Assembly: GCF_009905375.1 (NCBI RefSeq)
Contig: NC_133656.1
Location: forward strand, 234,493,111-234,557,110
DNA: 64,000 nt
DNA from: Apium graveolens
Lineage: Eukaryota > Streptophyta > Magnoliopsida > Apiales > Apiaceae
Direction: 5' to 3'
Shown: positions 1 to 10,868 of the stretch, piece by piece
Position numbering within the stretch: the stretch's first letter is position 1
Layout of the letters: every line of letters begins with the position of its first letter
The notes under the pieces: generated by a model
Database searches by the model: none
What the model was told of the DNA's origin: nothing
Seen by the model: the letters and a program-made list of their open reading frames with translations, nothing else
Program-made: the position numbers and the translations under genes

Positions 1-125
1 ATTATGATTGTAACATAATATAATCCCTCTAAAATTAAATAATATCAAGTAGTAATTGGCCAATGACACAACGAGCTTGTGTCGGTCATAGCCTTCCAAC
101 ATGGTAGAAAGTAGTTCTTATTTTT

Positions 126-448
126 AAATCATTGTTGTTTCGTGCTACAGCCGAGGGCTTTGATTTAGAAATAATAAATACTTGTCTATTACATAGAGAT
201 GTGTACATTGAATTAGAATCTAAAGGCCGTTACGTGCTGCAGCCGTGGGCCATTGGAGGCTGATTCAATTATACAAAATGTTGGGTTAGACTTGACTTAT
301 AATATTGAGTCTGTCGTGCTACAGCCGTGACTCAATTATTCAAGAGGCTAAAGTTTTATTAGGGAATAACATAAGATGTAAATGACAAGAGTTGTCTGCC
401 TATTGAACATCACATGACGTTTCGTGCTACAACCGAGGTTGTGTGATG
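126..448 (+). repeat. Array of four stem-loops with a shared loop motif (A1 leader)
   Basis: Four inverted repeats each enclose the 13-mer CGTGCTACAGCCG or a one-base variant. Arms and loop motifs are: AAATCA 126-131/TGATTT 161-166, motif 141-153; GAATC 216-220/GATTC 262-266 with inner GGCC 225-228/248-251, motif 233-245; ATTGAGTC 304-311/GACTCAAT 329-336, motif 315-327; CATCACA 408-414/TGTGATG 442-448, motif 423-435. Stem sequences differ between hairpins while the loop stays the same. All four are present in A2 (9141-9463). The region precedes gag, so it lies in the genomic RNA leader. Role unknown; packaging, dimerisation or translation control are possibilities. Confidence 0.85.
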
Positions 449-638
449 GAATGTAGGATCCCTATTCCCACTAGCATTATGAATGATTAATTTTTTACTT
501 AGGGGGTTGTATAAATTAGATTAACTAGTGGGAGCCACTTATGAATAAAGACCCGATTCATATAGTGTTTTGAAATGAAATTGAATATTTGCTAAGTGTT
601 GTTATGTGTTCATCATTTACAGATTTACTATATACGTT

Positions 639-2111
639 ATGTCTTCTGCACTATCACTCCGGAGTATACTAGATGCTCACAAGTTGACTGGTCCTAATTT
701 TGCTGACTGGCTTCGAAACTTGAGAATTGTTCTCAGGGTGGAGAAGCTGGAATATGTGCTTGACTCACCTAAGCCTACTGAACCTGCTAACGATGCACAT
801 AATGATGAACATGTTGTGTATCGTAAGTGGATAGATAATGCAAATGTTGCTCAATACATCATGCTAGCTTCCATGAACATTGAGCTACAGAAGCAGCATG
901 AGCATATGGATGCTCACACTATCCTTATGCATCTACAAGAGTTGTATGATGTGGCAGGGAGGACAGCTCGATATGAGATATCGAAGGAGTTGTTCGGTTG
1001 TAGGATGTCTGAGGGACAATCTGTGAATGACCATGTACTTAAGATGATCAATTTGATTGAACGTCTTGGACAACTTGGTTTTGCCATGGATGGGGAGCTG
1101 AGCGAAGACTTGGTCTTGCAATCACTTCCAGGTTCGTTTTCGCAGTTTGTTGTGAACTTTCACATGAATAAGCTGGATGTCATCCTGGTTGAACTCCACA
1201 ACATGTTGAAGACTGCGAAATTGAATTTTCCCCCTAAGAAGAGCTCTGTTCTTCTAATTGGTGAAGGTTCCAATCCTAAGAAAAGGAAGAAGAACCCTTC
1301 CAAGAAGAAGAAAGTAGGTGAGAAAAATCCGGTTCCACCAAAAGTTGAAGACCCCAAGAGCAAAAATGTTTGCTTCCACTGTAATAAGGTGGGGCACTGG
1401 AAGAGGAACTGCAAGGTTTACCTTGCAGAATTGATGAAGAAGAAGGGTAGTGAGACTACCGCTTCTGCTTCAGGTATGTTCATGATTGAAGTGAATATGT
1501 CATTAAATCAAATTTTTACTTGGGCATTAGATACCGCATGTGGTTCTCATATTTGTAATTCGTTACAGGGACTAAGGAGAAGTAGGACTCTTGAGGAAGA
1601 GGAGGTGATTCTACGGATGGGAAATGGAGCAAGAGTTGCTGCTGAAGTTGTAGGATCATTTCATTTACATATGCCTACGGGCAAGACTATTGTTTTAAAT
1701 AATTGTCATTTTGTTCCCTCGATTGTGAGGAATATTATTTCTATTCCCATGTTAGACTTGGCTGGATTTTCGTTTGTTATTCAGAATAATAAATGTTCAA
1801 TTCTTAGAGATAACGTTCTTTATGGAAGTGGTATTTTAAATAATTGTCTGTATGTATGTGACGTAGAGCATAATTTACTACAAATTGAACATACTAATAA
1901 AAGAAAAAGGGATGATAAAAATCTCACCTTTTTGTGGCACTGCAGACTTGGTCACATTAGTGAAAATAGACTGCGAACATTGCATAAGGAAGGGTTACTT
2001 GACCCCTTTGATTTTGAATCATATCCTACATGCGAGTCTTGTCTATTGGGTAAAATGACCAAATCTCCATTTAGTGGACATGAAGAGAGGGCTGCAGATT
2101 TGCAGATTTAG
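639..2111 (+). pseudogene. A1 gag, protease and start of integrase
   Basis: Open frame of about 490 codons from the ATG at 639; an upstream in-frame ATG at 606 is less likely because family homology begins at MSSALSLRS. The N-terminus is the copia gag region (LTGPNFADWLRNLRIVL). A lysine-rich stretch precedes a CX2CX4HX4C zinc knuckle (CFHCNKVGHWKRNC) encoded near 1369-1412. The protease has the active-site LDTACGSHIC near 1530. The GAG-pre-integrase segment LWHCRLGHIS near 1936 and its Cys pair follow. The frame ends at 2111 where a local rearrangement duplicated GATTTAGTGGACATG-like sequence and removed the integrase start found in A2. Confidence 0.88.
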
Positions 2112-2714
2112 TGGACATGACGTAGACCAATGTCTATGCAAGCCATGGGTGGATTTTCATACTTCATTACTTTCATAGATGATCGATCTAGATTCAGATA
2201 TGTGTATTTGATGAAACACAAGTCTGAAGCCTTTGAAAAGTTCAAAGAATATAAGCATGAAGTGGAGAAACAAACCAAACATAGTATTATAACTCTTCGA
2301 TCAGATTGAGGTGGTGAATACTTGAATGGAGAGTTTCTAGATTATCTCAAAGATAATGGTATAGTCTCCCAGTGGACTCCTCCATATACTCCATAGTTGA
2401 ATGGGGTATCTGAAAGGAGAAATAGAACTTTGTTAGACATGGTTCGATCCATGATGAGCTATGCGAATCTTCCAGTATTCCTATGGGGTTATGCATTGGA
2501 AACCTCAGCATATTTACTGAATAAGGTGCCTTCCAAATCTGTTCCTCAAACTCCATATGAGATATGGAAAGAAAGGAAACCGAGTCTTAAACACATTAAG
2601 ATTTGGGGATGTCCAGCTTATGTCAAGAAAGTTGACCCAGATAAGCTGGAATCTCGATATGTAAAATGTAGTTTTGTGGGATATCCTAAATAGACTTTAG
2701 GCACCGATCATAGG
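2112..2714 (+). pseudogene. A1 integrase core, broken
   Basis: Continues the integrase domain. The [12 protein letters not shown] segment is present, but the segment with the first catalytic Asp (HTDVCGPM in A2) is damaged. In-frame stops replace codons at about 2307 (within the LRSD motif region) and 2395 (before NGVSERRNR, which carries the catalytic Glu). The stretch 2397-2690 reads cleanly as the integrase C-terminal part ([32 protein letters not shown]). A stop at 2691 and a short deletion separate it from RT. Confidence 0.85.
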
Positions 2715-4018
2715 GTGTTTGTCTCTAGACATGCTACCTTCTTGGAAAAGCAGTTTATCCTTGAAGGAAATAGTGGGAGCAAAATTGAAGTTGATGAAGT
2801 TCAAGAAGCACAAATTACTACGAATCAAGTGGAAACACCTGTTCAGACTGAACAACCTTCTGTGGAACAGCCCATTCGTAGGTCAGGGAGAGTGTCTCAC
2901 CAACTTGAGAGGTATTATGGCCTTGTCATTGAGAATGATGAGTTGTCAATCATTGATGATGACGACCCTATGACCTATAATGAGGCTATGAGTAGTGTTG
3001 ACTCAGAGAAATGGCAAAGTGCCATGAAATCCAAAATGGAATCTATGTATACCAACCAAGTATGGACTTTGGTTGAAGCACCTGAGGGTGTGAAGCCTAT
3101 TGAGTGCAAATGGGTATACAAAAGAAAGATTGGAGCAGATGGCCAGGTAAAGACCTATAAGGCCAGGCTCGTGGCAAAAGGATTCAAACAAAAGCAAGGG
3201 ATTGACTTTGATGAAACTTTTTTGCCTGTAGCCCTGTTAAAATCAATTCGGATTTTGCTTGTGATTGCTGCTTACTACGACTATGAGATCTGGCAAATGG
3301 ACGTGAAAACGGCCTTCCTCAATGGGAAACTTGAAGAGGAAGCGTATATGACACATCCAGAGGGTTTTCTTTCCAAGGGAAATGAACACCTTGTGTGTAA
3401 GCTGCTGCGAACCATATATGGTTTAAAACAAGCTTCTCGTACATGGAACATCCGTTTTGATGAGACAATCAAAGAGTTTGGTTTTATCAAAAACATAGAT
3501 GAACCATGTGTCTACAAGAAGGTTAGTGGGAGCGCGGTAACATTTCTTGTATTGTATGTGGATGACATACTTCTTATAGGAAATGATAACCGATGCTGCA
3601 ATCAGTCAAAGTGTGGCTATCGAAGAACTTCACTATGAAGGACTTGGGAGAAGAATCCTACATTCTCGGTATGAAGATCTATAGAGATAGATCTAAAAGA
3701 ATGATAGGTCTTACACAGGGTACATACATCCAGAAATTGTTTAAAAGGTTTAGCAAGGAAAATTCCAAAAGAGGTCTAATATCGATGAGCCATGGAGTGT
3801 CCCTTTCCGAAAAGATGTCTCCTAAGACACCTGAGGAAAGAGAGCGTATGAGTAAGATTCCTTATGCTTCAGTAATAGGATCTATCATGTACGTGATGTT
3901 ATGTACTAGGCCTGATGTTGCTTATTCAATCAGTGTGACGAACAGATATCAGTCCAATCTAGGTGAAGTCCACTGAAAAGCAGTGAAGAACATCCTTAAG
4001 TACTTGCGAAGGACTAAG
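2715..4018 (+). pseudogene. A1 reverse transcriptase
   Basis: Encodes the copia RT: WVYKRKIGADGQVKTYKARLV, QMDVKTAFLNG, YGLKQASRTWN and the catalytic YVDDILLIGND near 3555. A one-base deletion near 3589, compared with the A2 copy, shifts the frame. The thumb/connection continues at 3593-3976 (KNFTMKDLGEESYILGMKI). A Trp-to-stop change at 3974 follows. The gene is cut at 4018 by A2 and resumes with RNase H at 12583. RNA-dependent DNA synthesis is the family role; this copy cannot encode it in one frame. Confidence 0.9.
4014..4018. repeat. Target-site duplication of A2, left copy (CTAAG)
   Basis: CTAAG directly precedes the TGTAGGG end of A2 and is repeated at 12578-12582 directly after its other end. 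It is a 5-bp duplication, as expected for a copia integrase. Confidence 0.95.
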
Positions 4019-5683
4019 TGTAGGGTTTTTAGCACATAAATGCAGCAAAAACGTAAATTTTAATCTTAAAAAACCGAAACCCTCCACAAGATCCATGCGA
4101 AAAATAATATTTAATTCGTAGTTCAGTATGTTTACCTTAAGAAGCTTTACGTTAATGGAAAGATGGAGGTCTTTAATGGCGATAAAAAAATGATGAATGG
4201 AGATCCTTAGAAGCTGCTCCTCTCCACCAAGAAAACGATGTAATGAAGGAGGAGGAGATGGAGAGAATTAGGGTTTTGTAAATCTTTTTTTTTGTTGAGG
4301 CAAAAATAGGGTCTTTAATAGTATATTTATAGGTAAAATTTTCAGCTGAAAATTTTCCCATAAAATATTATTATTATTAACCCTTTATTATTCTCAATAA
4401 TAATTAAAACACCTTTTAATTATTAATCCTTTTTCTAAACTCTTTAGAAATAATTCTATCACTTGATTTAATTTCCAAAAATTAAATTCTTAATTAATAA
4501 TATTAAGAACCTTTTCTTAATTAATTTATAATCAATTAAATCTCATTTAATCAATTATTAAATTTTCCAATTAATTATTTATTTCATAAATAAATAATTA
4601 TCAGCCATTATTAATTAATTTCTCCACCATTAAATCATTCTCTTTTATAGTGTCACCCTGTAGGTTCAATATTAAGCCGGTAGTAGAAATAAATAATAAT
4701 AAAACTATTTTATCATTATTTATATAAATTCTCTAATTCATTAAATATGATTAATTAATTAATCATATTTATTCTACATCGAGAGGGATACTTCTCAGCA
4801 TATCGCGACTATCCGGATAATACGAATTCACTGCTTAGAAATACAAGAACCTATTCAGTGAGTAGTTACCGTACAATCAATTCCTTCTACCCTACAATGT
4901 CACGATTAAATACAAGGCATGGAACTTGTGTCAAGCCTATCTTATTTAATCACTTGCTTTTCTATTCACTATGCTTAGTTCTATTTAATGTAAATTAGAA
5001 ACTCCTTTCTAATTTCATTCACTCTGGCCAGAGATTCCTGAACTAACATAAGTGGATCAGCATTGAACATTCTCTTCCTTCACTGAAAGGGGTAGATCCT
5101 TTATTGATCATACACTATCTTCGTGTACAAATTCCTATACCCAGTAGAGCCCTTATAATTGTCCCTTGAGACTAAGAACTAAACCAAAGCATAGTTCAGT
5201 GTACACAAGATGACTATGATGACCTCAAGTCTAAGGATACTTGTACAACTATCACTATGTGAACAACTGTTGATACGTGAGTGAACTCCATCAATTGTTC
5301 AGCTGTGTGAGTTATGTTCAGTGAACTTATTCTATAATAAGCACCTACATACTAGCTATAGTGTCACCACACAAATGTCCATGAGAACAGACATTCTTCA
5401 TAATGAAGCAAGCATAGTATGTACCGGTCTTTGCGGATTATTACGACCAGGAATATTTAAGTTTAGAGTTATCATCTTTTAGGTCTCATTATTATGATCT
5501 CATCACAATCCATAAAAAGCTTTACTCTAAACTGTGGTATATCTTATTTAAATATTTAAATAGATAGAGCCCGCAATAAAAACAAAATAAGTCTTTTATT
5601 ATTATCAATGAAATCAAAACAGATTACATAAAAGTTATTCCTAAATCCTCGTACATGATTGGACTTAGGACATATCTCTTTCA
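4019..5683 (-). repeat. A2 3' LTR
   Basis: 1665 bp; starts TGAAAGAGATATGTCC at 5683 and ends ACCCTACA at 4019 in sense orientation. It is about 44 bp shorter than the 5' LTR because of two gaps: about 26 bp near 4214 (the segment with CACTCCACCGGTATC in the other copy) and about 18 bp near 5441. A TATA-like CTATAAATATAC on the minus strand near 4320-4332 probably marks the promoter, followed in sense direction by a pyrimidine-rich CTCC-repeat leader. Confidence 0.94.
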
Positions 5684-5694
5684 ATCTCCCACTT
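5684..5694 (-). promoter_or_regulatory. A2 polypurine tract
   Basis: Sense AAGTGGGAGAT directly abuts the 3' LTR start TGAAAG. It is the expected primer for plus-strand DNA synthesis. The same string stands before the LTR in A1 (13112-13122) and E (35107-35117). Confidence 0.9.
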
Positions 5695-5712
5695 GTACTA
5701 AAGCCAATCACA

Positions 5713-6235
5713 CTAGTATCTAATACCCATCTTGTCTTTATGACGATCAAAGTGACTCTGAGAAAGTGGCTTTGTGAGTGGGTCTGCTACGTTGTTATCT
5801 GTGTCAACTCTCTCAACATTGACATCTCCTCTATTTTCAACAATCTCCCTAATCAGATGAAAGCGCCGCAGGACATGTTTGGAATTTCTATGAGACCTAG
5901 GTTCCTTGGCTTGTGCTATTGTTGCGTTGTTATCACAATACAACACAATAGGCTCTTCAACGCTAGGAACAACTCCAAACTCAAAAACAAATTTCCTCAT
6001 CCAAACGGCTTCTTTTGCAGCCTCACTTGCAGCTATATATTCTGCTTCCGCTGTGGAGTCAGCCGTTATAGACTGTTTGGAACTCTTCCAACTAATCGCA
6101 CCACCATTCAGAGTAAACATGTACCCTGACATGGATTTGCTATCACTTTCTGATTGAAAACTAGAGTCAGTATAACCCTCTATTTTCCACTCAGATTCAC
6201 CACCAAAAAAAAATGTCCTGAGTCATTCGCAAGTA
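5713..6235 (-). pseudogene. A2 RNase H domain
   Basis: The clean frame 5713-6132 encodes [37 protein letters not shown] (catalytic Glu region), LYCDNNATIAQAKEP and VADPLTKPLSQSHF, the copia RNase H C-terminus. The frame reads upstream through KIEGYTDSSFQSESDSKS to a poly-T run near 6206-6214 whose length has probably slipped. This copy covers the domain that A2 itself interrupted in A1. Its role is degradation of template RNA during reverse transcription. Confidence 0.88.
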
Positions 6236-7434
6236 CTTAAGGATGTTTTTCACTGCTTTCCAGTGGTCTTCACCTGGATTGGACTGATATCTGCTTGTCA
6301 CACTAATTGAATAAGCAACATCAGGCCTTGTACACAACATCACGTACATAATAGATCCTATTGCTAAGCATAAGGAATCTTACTCATACGCTCTCTTTCC
6401 TCGGGTGTCTTAGGAGACATTTTTTCGGAAAGGGACACTCCATGGCTCATCGGTATGAGACCTCTTTTGGAGTTTTCCATGCTAAACCTTTTAAGCACTT
6501 TCTGGATGTATGTACCCTGGGTAAGACCTATCATTCTTCTAGATCTATCTCTATAGATCTTCATACCGAGAATGTATGATGCTTCTCCCAAGTCCTTCAT
6601 GGTGAAGTTCTTTGATAGTCATACTTTGACTGATTGTAGCATCGGTATATCATTTCCTATAAGAAGTATGTCATCCACATACAATACAAGAAATGTTATC
6701 GCGCTCCCACTAACCTTCTTGTAGACACATGGTTCATCTATGTTTTTGATAAAACTAAACTCTTTGATTGTCTCATCAAAATGGATGTTCCATCTACGAG
6801 AAACTTGCCTTAAACCATATATGGTTCGCAGCAGCTTACACACTAGGTGTTCATTTCCCTTGGAAAGAAAACCCTCTGGTTGTATCATATACACTTCCTC
6901 CTCAAGTTCCCCATTGAGTAAGGCCGTTTTCACGTCCATTTGCCAGATCTCATAGTCGTAGTAAGCAGCAATCGCAAGCAAAATCCGAATTAATTTTAAC
7001 AGGGCAATAGGCGAAAAAGTTTCAACAAAGTCAATCCCTTGCCTTTGTTTGAATCCTTTTTCCACGAGCCTGGCCTTATAGGTCTCCACCTGGTCATCTG
7101 CTCCAATCTTTCTTTTGTATACCCACTTGCACCCAATAGGCTTAACGCCTTCAGGCGCCTCAACCAGAGTCCATACTTGGTTGGTATACATAGATTCCAT
7201 TTCGGATTTCATGGCACTATGCCATTTCTCTGAGTCAACACTACTCATAGCCTCATTATAGGTCACAGGGTCGTCATCATCAATGATTGAAAACTCATTG
7301 TCATTCTCAATGACAAGGCCATAATACCTCTCAGGTTGGCGAGACACTCTCCCTGTCCTACGAATGGGCTGTTCCACAGAAGGTTGTTCAGTCTGAACAG
7401 GTATTTCCACTTGATCCGTAGTAGTTTGTGCTTC
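6236..7434 (-). pseudogene. A2 reverse transcriptase
   Basis: Two open pieces. 6619-7410 carries WVYKRKIGADDQVETYKARLV, QMDVKTALLNG, YGLRQVSRRWN and the catalytic YVDDILLIGND. 6364-6600 carries the following MKDLGEASYILGMKIYRDRS segment after a break near 6605-6618. A CAA-to-TAA stop near 7435 separates RT from integrase. Compared with A1 the catalytic box is intact, but the frame is not continuous. Confidence 0.88.
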
Positions 7435-8400
7435 TTAAACTTCATCAAGTTCAATTTTGCTCTCACTGTTTCCTTCAAGGATAAACTCCTTTTCCAGGAA
7501 GGTAGCATGTCTGGAGACAAACACCCGATGATCGATGTAAAAGTAATACCCCAAAGTCTCTTTAGGATATCTCACAAAATTACATTTTACGGATCGAGAT
7601 TCCAACTTATCTGGGTCAACTTTCTTGACATAAGCTGGACATCCCCAAATCTTAACGTGTTTAAGACTCGGTTTCCTTTCTTTCCATATCTCATATGGTG
7701 TTTGAGGAACAGATTTGGAAGGCACCTTATTCAGTAAATATGCTGAGGTTTCCAATGCATAACCCCATAGGAATACTGGAAGATTCGCATAGCTCATCAT
7801 GGACTGAACCATGTCTAACAAAGTTCGATTTCTCCTTTCAGATACCCCATTTAATTGTGGAGTATATGGAGGAATCCACTGGGAGACTATACCATTTTCT
7901 TTGAGATAATCTAGAAACTCTCCATTCAAGTATTCACCACCTCGATCTGATCGAAGAGTTATAATACTGTGTTTGGTTTGTTTCTCCACTTCATGTTTAT
8001 ATTCTTTGAACTTTTCAAAGGCTTCAGACTTGTGTTTTATCAAATACACATATCCGAATCTAGATCTATCATCTATGAAAGTAATGAAGTACGAAAATCC
8101 ACCCATGGCTTGCGTAGACATTGGTCCACATACATCTGTGTGTACCAATCCTAGCAAATCTGCAGCCCTCTCTCCATGTCCACTAATGGAGATTTGGTCA
8201 TTTTACCCAATAGACAAGACTCGCATGTAGGATATGATTCAAAATCAAAGGGGTCAAGTAACCCTTCCTTATGCAATGTCTGCAGTCTATTTTCACTAAT
8301 ATGACCTAGCCTATAGTGCCATAAATAGGTCAGACTTTCATCGTCTCGTTTTCTTTTATTAGTTTGTTCAATCTGAAGTAAATCATGCTCTACGTCACAT
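7435..8400 (-). pseudogene. A2 integrase
   Basis: Open from 8157 down to 7435 (240 codons). All three catalytic residues are visible: Asp in [11 protein letters not shown], Asp in [10 protein letters not shown] and Glu in [14 protein letters not shown], in DD35E arrangement. The pre-integrase zinc-binding part lies at 8160-8400 in a broken frame. A premature stop closes the linker at 7435. It is the best preserved integrase of the A family in the window. Confidence 0.88.
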
Positions 8401-8735
8401 ACATATAGACCATTATTTTAAATGCCACGTCCAAAAAGAACATTATCTCTAAGGATAAAACATTCATTATTCTTAATAATAAATGAAAAACCATCCACAT
8501 CCAACATAGGAATAGAAACAATATTCCTCACAATAGAGGGAACGTAATAACAATTATTCAAAATAATAGTCTTGCCCGTAGGCATATGTAAACTAAATGA
8601 TCCTACAGATATGGCCGCAACCCTTGCTCCATTGCCCATACGTATAATTACCTCATCTTTTTCAAGAGTCCTACTTCCCTTTAGTCCTTGCAAAGAATTG
8701 CAAATATGAGAACCAAAGGCGGTATCTAATACTTA
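8401..8735 (-). pseudogene. A2 protease region
   Basis: 8418-8693 encodes IRMGNGARVAA, the conserved stretch downstream of the copia protease active site. Upstream, a TAA at about 8733 lies just before the active-site triad. The equivalent of A1's LDTACGSH reads Asp-Thr-Ala-Phe with Cys lost. A one-base deletion near 8418 ends the frame. Confidence 0.82.
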
Positions 8736-8951
8736 AGTAGAAATTTGAGCTAGTGACATATTAACTTCGATCATGAACATGCCTGAATCAGAAGCGGTAG
8801 TCTCACTACCCTTCTTCTTCAATTCTGCAAGGTAAACCTTGCAGTTCCTCTTCCAGTGCCCCAACTTGTTACAGTAAAAACAAACAGCTAAATTAGGATC
8901 AGTCAACTTGTGAGCATCTAGTATGCTCCGGAGTGATAGTGCAGAAGACAT
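8736..8951 (-). pseudogene. A2 gag with in-frame loss of the capsid region
   Basis: Begins MSSALSLRSILDAHKLTDPN, as in A1, then joins directly to the zinc knuckle CFYCNKLGHWKRNC. About 670 bp present in A1 (about 700-1368) are missing, with the reading frame kept across the join near 8886. The product would be about 72 residues: an N-terminal leader and a nucleic-acid-binding knuckle with no capsid domain. The frame could extend upstream to an ATG at 8984. Confidence 0.88.
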
Positions 8952-9140
8952 GACGAATAAAGTAAATCTGTAAATGATAAACACATAACAACACTTAGCA
9001 AATATTCAATTTCATTTCAAAACACTATATGAATCGGGTCTTTATTCATAAGTGTCTCCCACTAGTTTATCTAATTTTTTCAACCCCCTAAGTGAAAATT
9101 AAGCATTCATAATGCTAGTGGGAATAGGGATCCTACATTC

Positions 9141-9463
9141 CATCACACAACCTCGGCTGTGGCACGAAACATCATGTGATGTTCAATAGGCAGACAACTC
9201 TTGTCAATTACATCTTATGTTATTCCCTAATATAAGTTTAGCCTCTTGAATAATTGAGTCACGGCTGTGGCACGACAAACTCAATATTCTAAGTCAAGTC
9301 TAACCCAACATTTTGTACAATTGAATCAATCTCCAACGGCCTACGGCTGTAGCACGTACCAACCTTTAGATTCTAATTCAATGTACACATCTCTATGTAA
9401 TAGACAAGTATTTCTTACTTCGAAATCAAAGCCCTCGGCTGTAGCACGAAACGACAATGATTT
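9141..9463 (-). repeat. Array of four stem-loops with a shared loop motif (A2 leader)
   Basis: Same array as 126-448, on the minus strand. Plus-strand positions are CATCACA 9141-9147/TGTGATG 9175-9181; ATTGAGT 9253-9259/ACTCAAT 9279-9285; GAATC 9323-9327/GATTC 9369-9373; AAATCA 9423-9428/TGATTT 9458-9463. Loop motifs CGGCTGTRGCACG are at 9154-9166, 9262-9274, 9344-9356 and 9436-9448. In hairpin 2 the inner GGCC/GGCC pair of A1 is GGTT/GGCC in A2 RNA sense, which still pairs through two G-U wobbles. Confidence 0.85.
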
Positions 9464-10855
9464 AAAAATAAGAACCACTTTCTACCATGTTGGAAGGCTA
9501 TGACCGACACAAGCCCGTTGTGTCATTGACCAATTACTACTTGATATTATTTAATTTTAGAGGGATTATATTACGTTACAATCATAATCATATTATAAAG
9601 AGATTCTTCCTTTTAAATTAAATATTTCAAATCAATAATCGATAATCAGATGATTCCCAGATCGGGTGGAGCATTGTCAAGAAGCGTCACTTAATAACCC
9701 TTTCTTACAGATAGAAATCTGTTATTGACAGAATCATCCTTTCTCTCAATATTGAAAATTCATATTCAATTACGTGTTTCATAAACACAAGAATCTCATG
9801 ATCGTATTCATAATATTTATTGTTAAGGCAAGAAATGATTCCTATTCTAGATTTTCTAGAGCACGCCTTATATTGATTTAAGTTCACCTAAATCTATCAT
9901 CGCATGGTAAACATAGGCATATATCTCATATATAAAATTAAATAAACAAGTAAATGTAAAGTGTAATAAAGTAAATATGTTTGGTTATGGCCCCATTCTA
10001 TGTGATCTTTATCAAGCTCATGATAAAGATCAAGGTCAATCTAATATGGTGATGGAAATAAATACAACTACTTATTACATAAGTCTTCTTCTTTGTTTAG
10101 ACTTCTTGTATGCCTCGTCTTCTTTTTTGTATCACCTCCATTGGATAACCTTCTTGAGTCTTCAATTACATTACATGATTGAAAGTAAAACTAATCTAAT
10201 TAACTTACAAGAATAACTCGAGTTACATTCGAGATTTATGATTACAAAGATTGACGACTTGCAAGTCGTATTTAAAACCAAAACCATTACACTAAGGTCG
10301 AAAGGCCATAACCATCCACCATGCTCATACAACACATAAAAGCATGTTAAAACACATAATCTGATCTTTACATATCATATTATCCATGATCTAATCATAA
10401 AAAGAAAATATGACAAAAATCAGAAAAATCAGAATCAAATCAGAAAAACAAGAATCACTGTTTACGGGCAGTAAACGATGTCAAACGCCTTACAGACGAG
10501 TCGTTGATAGCTTCATCTATCAGTTTTGTTCAGACGCTCGTTTACCTATGGAATAGGGTATTCGTTTGCGTAAATCGGACACCAGACCCAGATTTCAGCA
10601 AATCTGCAGCAGCCAATTCAGAATCCGTATCTAATATGATTCTCATAATTAGAACAAACATAAATCATGTATATATCAGTATATATACAGATTACATAAT
10701 CATCTTATGATTATACAACTCACATGAATATCATATATTCAAAACCATACATATATAAGCATATTATATCAACATCAAATCATGGCGAATCACGTACATG
10801 CTCATATATCGAAAACAGTTAAACACATAAACGAATTAAAAACTTTTCGCAAGTA

Positions 10856-10867
10856 GCTCTGATGCCA
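10856..10867 (-). promoter_or_regulatory. A2 primer binding site
   Basis: Sense TGGCATCAGAGC one base after the 5' LTR end. It matches the usual copia site TGGTATCAGAGC, complementary to the 3' end or internal part of initiator tRNA-Met, with one change. Confidence 0.88.
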
Positions 10868-10868
10868 T

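Larger units (their letters stand above)
1..4018 (+). mobile_element. Ty1/copia element A1, left part (leader to end of RT)
   Basis: Left portion of an old copia element whose 5' LTR and PBS lie beyond the left edge. Order on the plus strand is leader, gag, protease, integrase, reverse transcriptase, the Pseudoviridae order. It stops at a CTAAG target where A2 was inserted, and continues at 12583 with RNase H and a 3' LTR. Bases 1-605 match the complement of about 8990-9600 in A2, so both belong to one family. Several stops and indels mark it as dead. Confidence 0.93.
8952..10868 (-). other. A2 leader between primer site and gag
   Basis: About 1.9 kb without a convincing gene. Its gag-proximal third (about 8990-9600) matches A1 1-605. 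The rest has no counterpart in the window because A1's leader is cut by the left edge. A 79-codon plus-strand frame at 9977-10216 has no recognisable domain and is probably chance. The length is unusual for a copia leader and it carries the four-hairpin array. Confidence 0.8.

Noticed and set aside
9977..10216. 79-codon plus-strand ORF in the A2 leader
   Set aside because: Opposite to the element's sense strand, no domain, AT-rich composition; chance.
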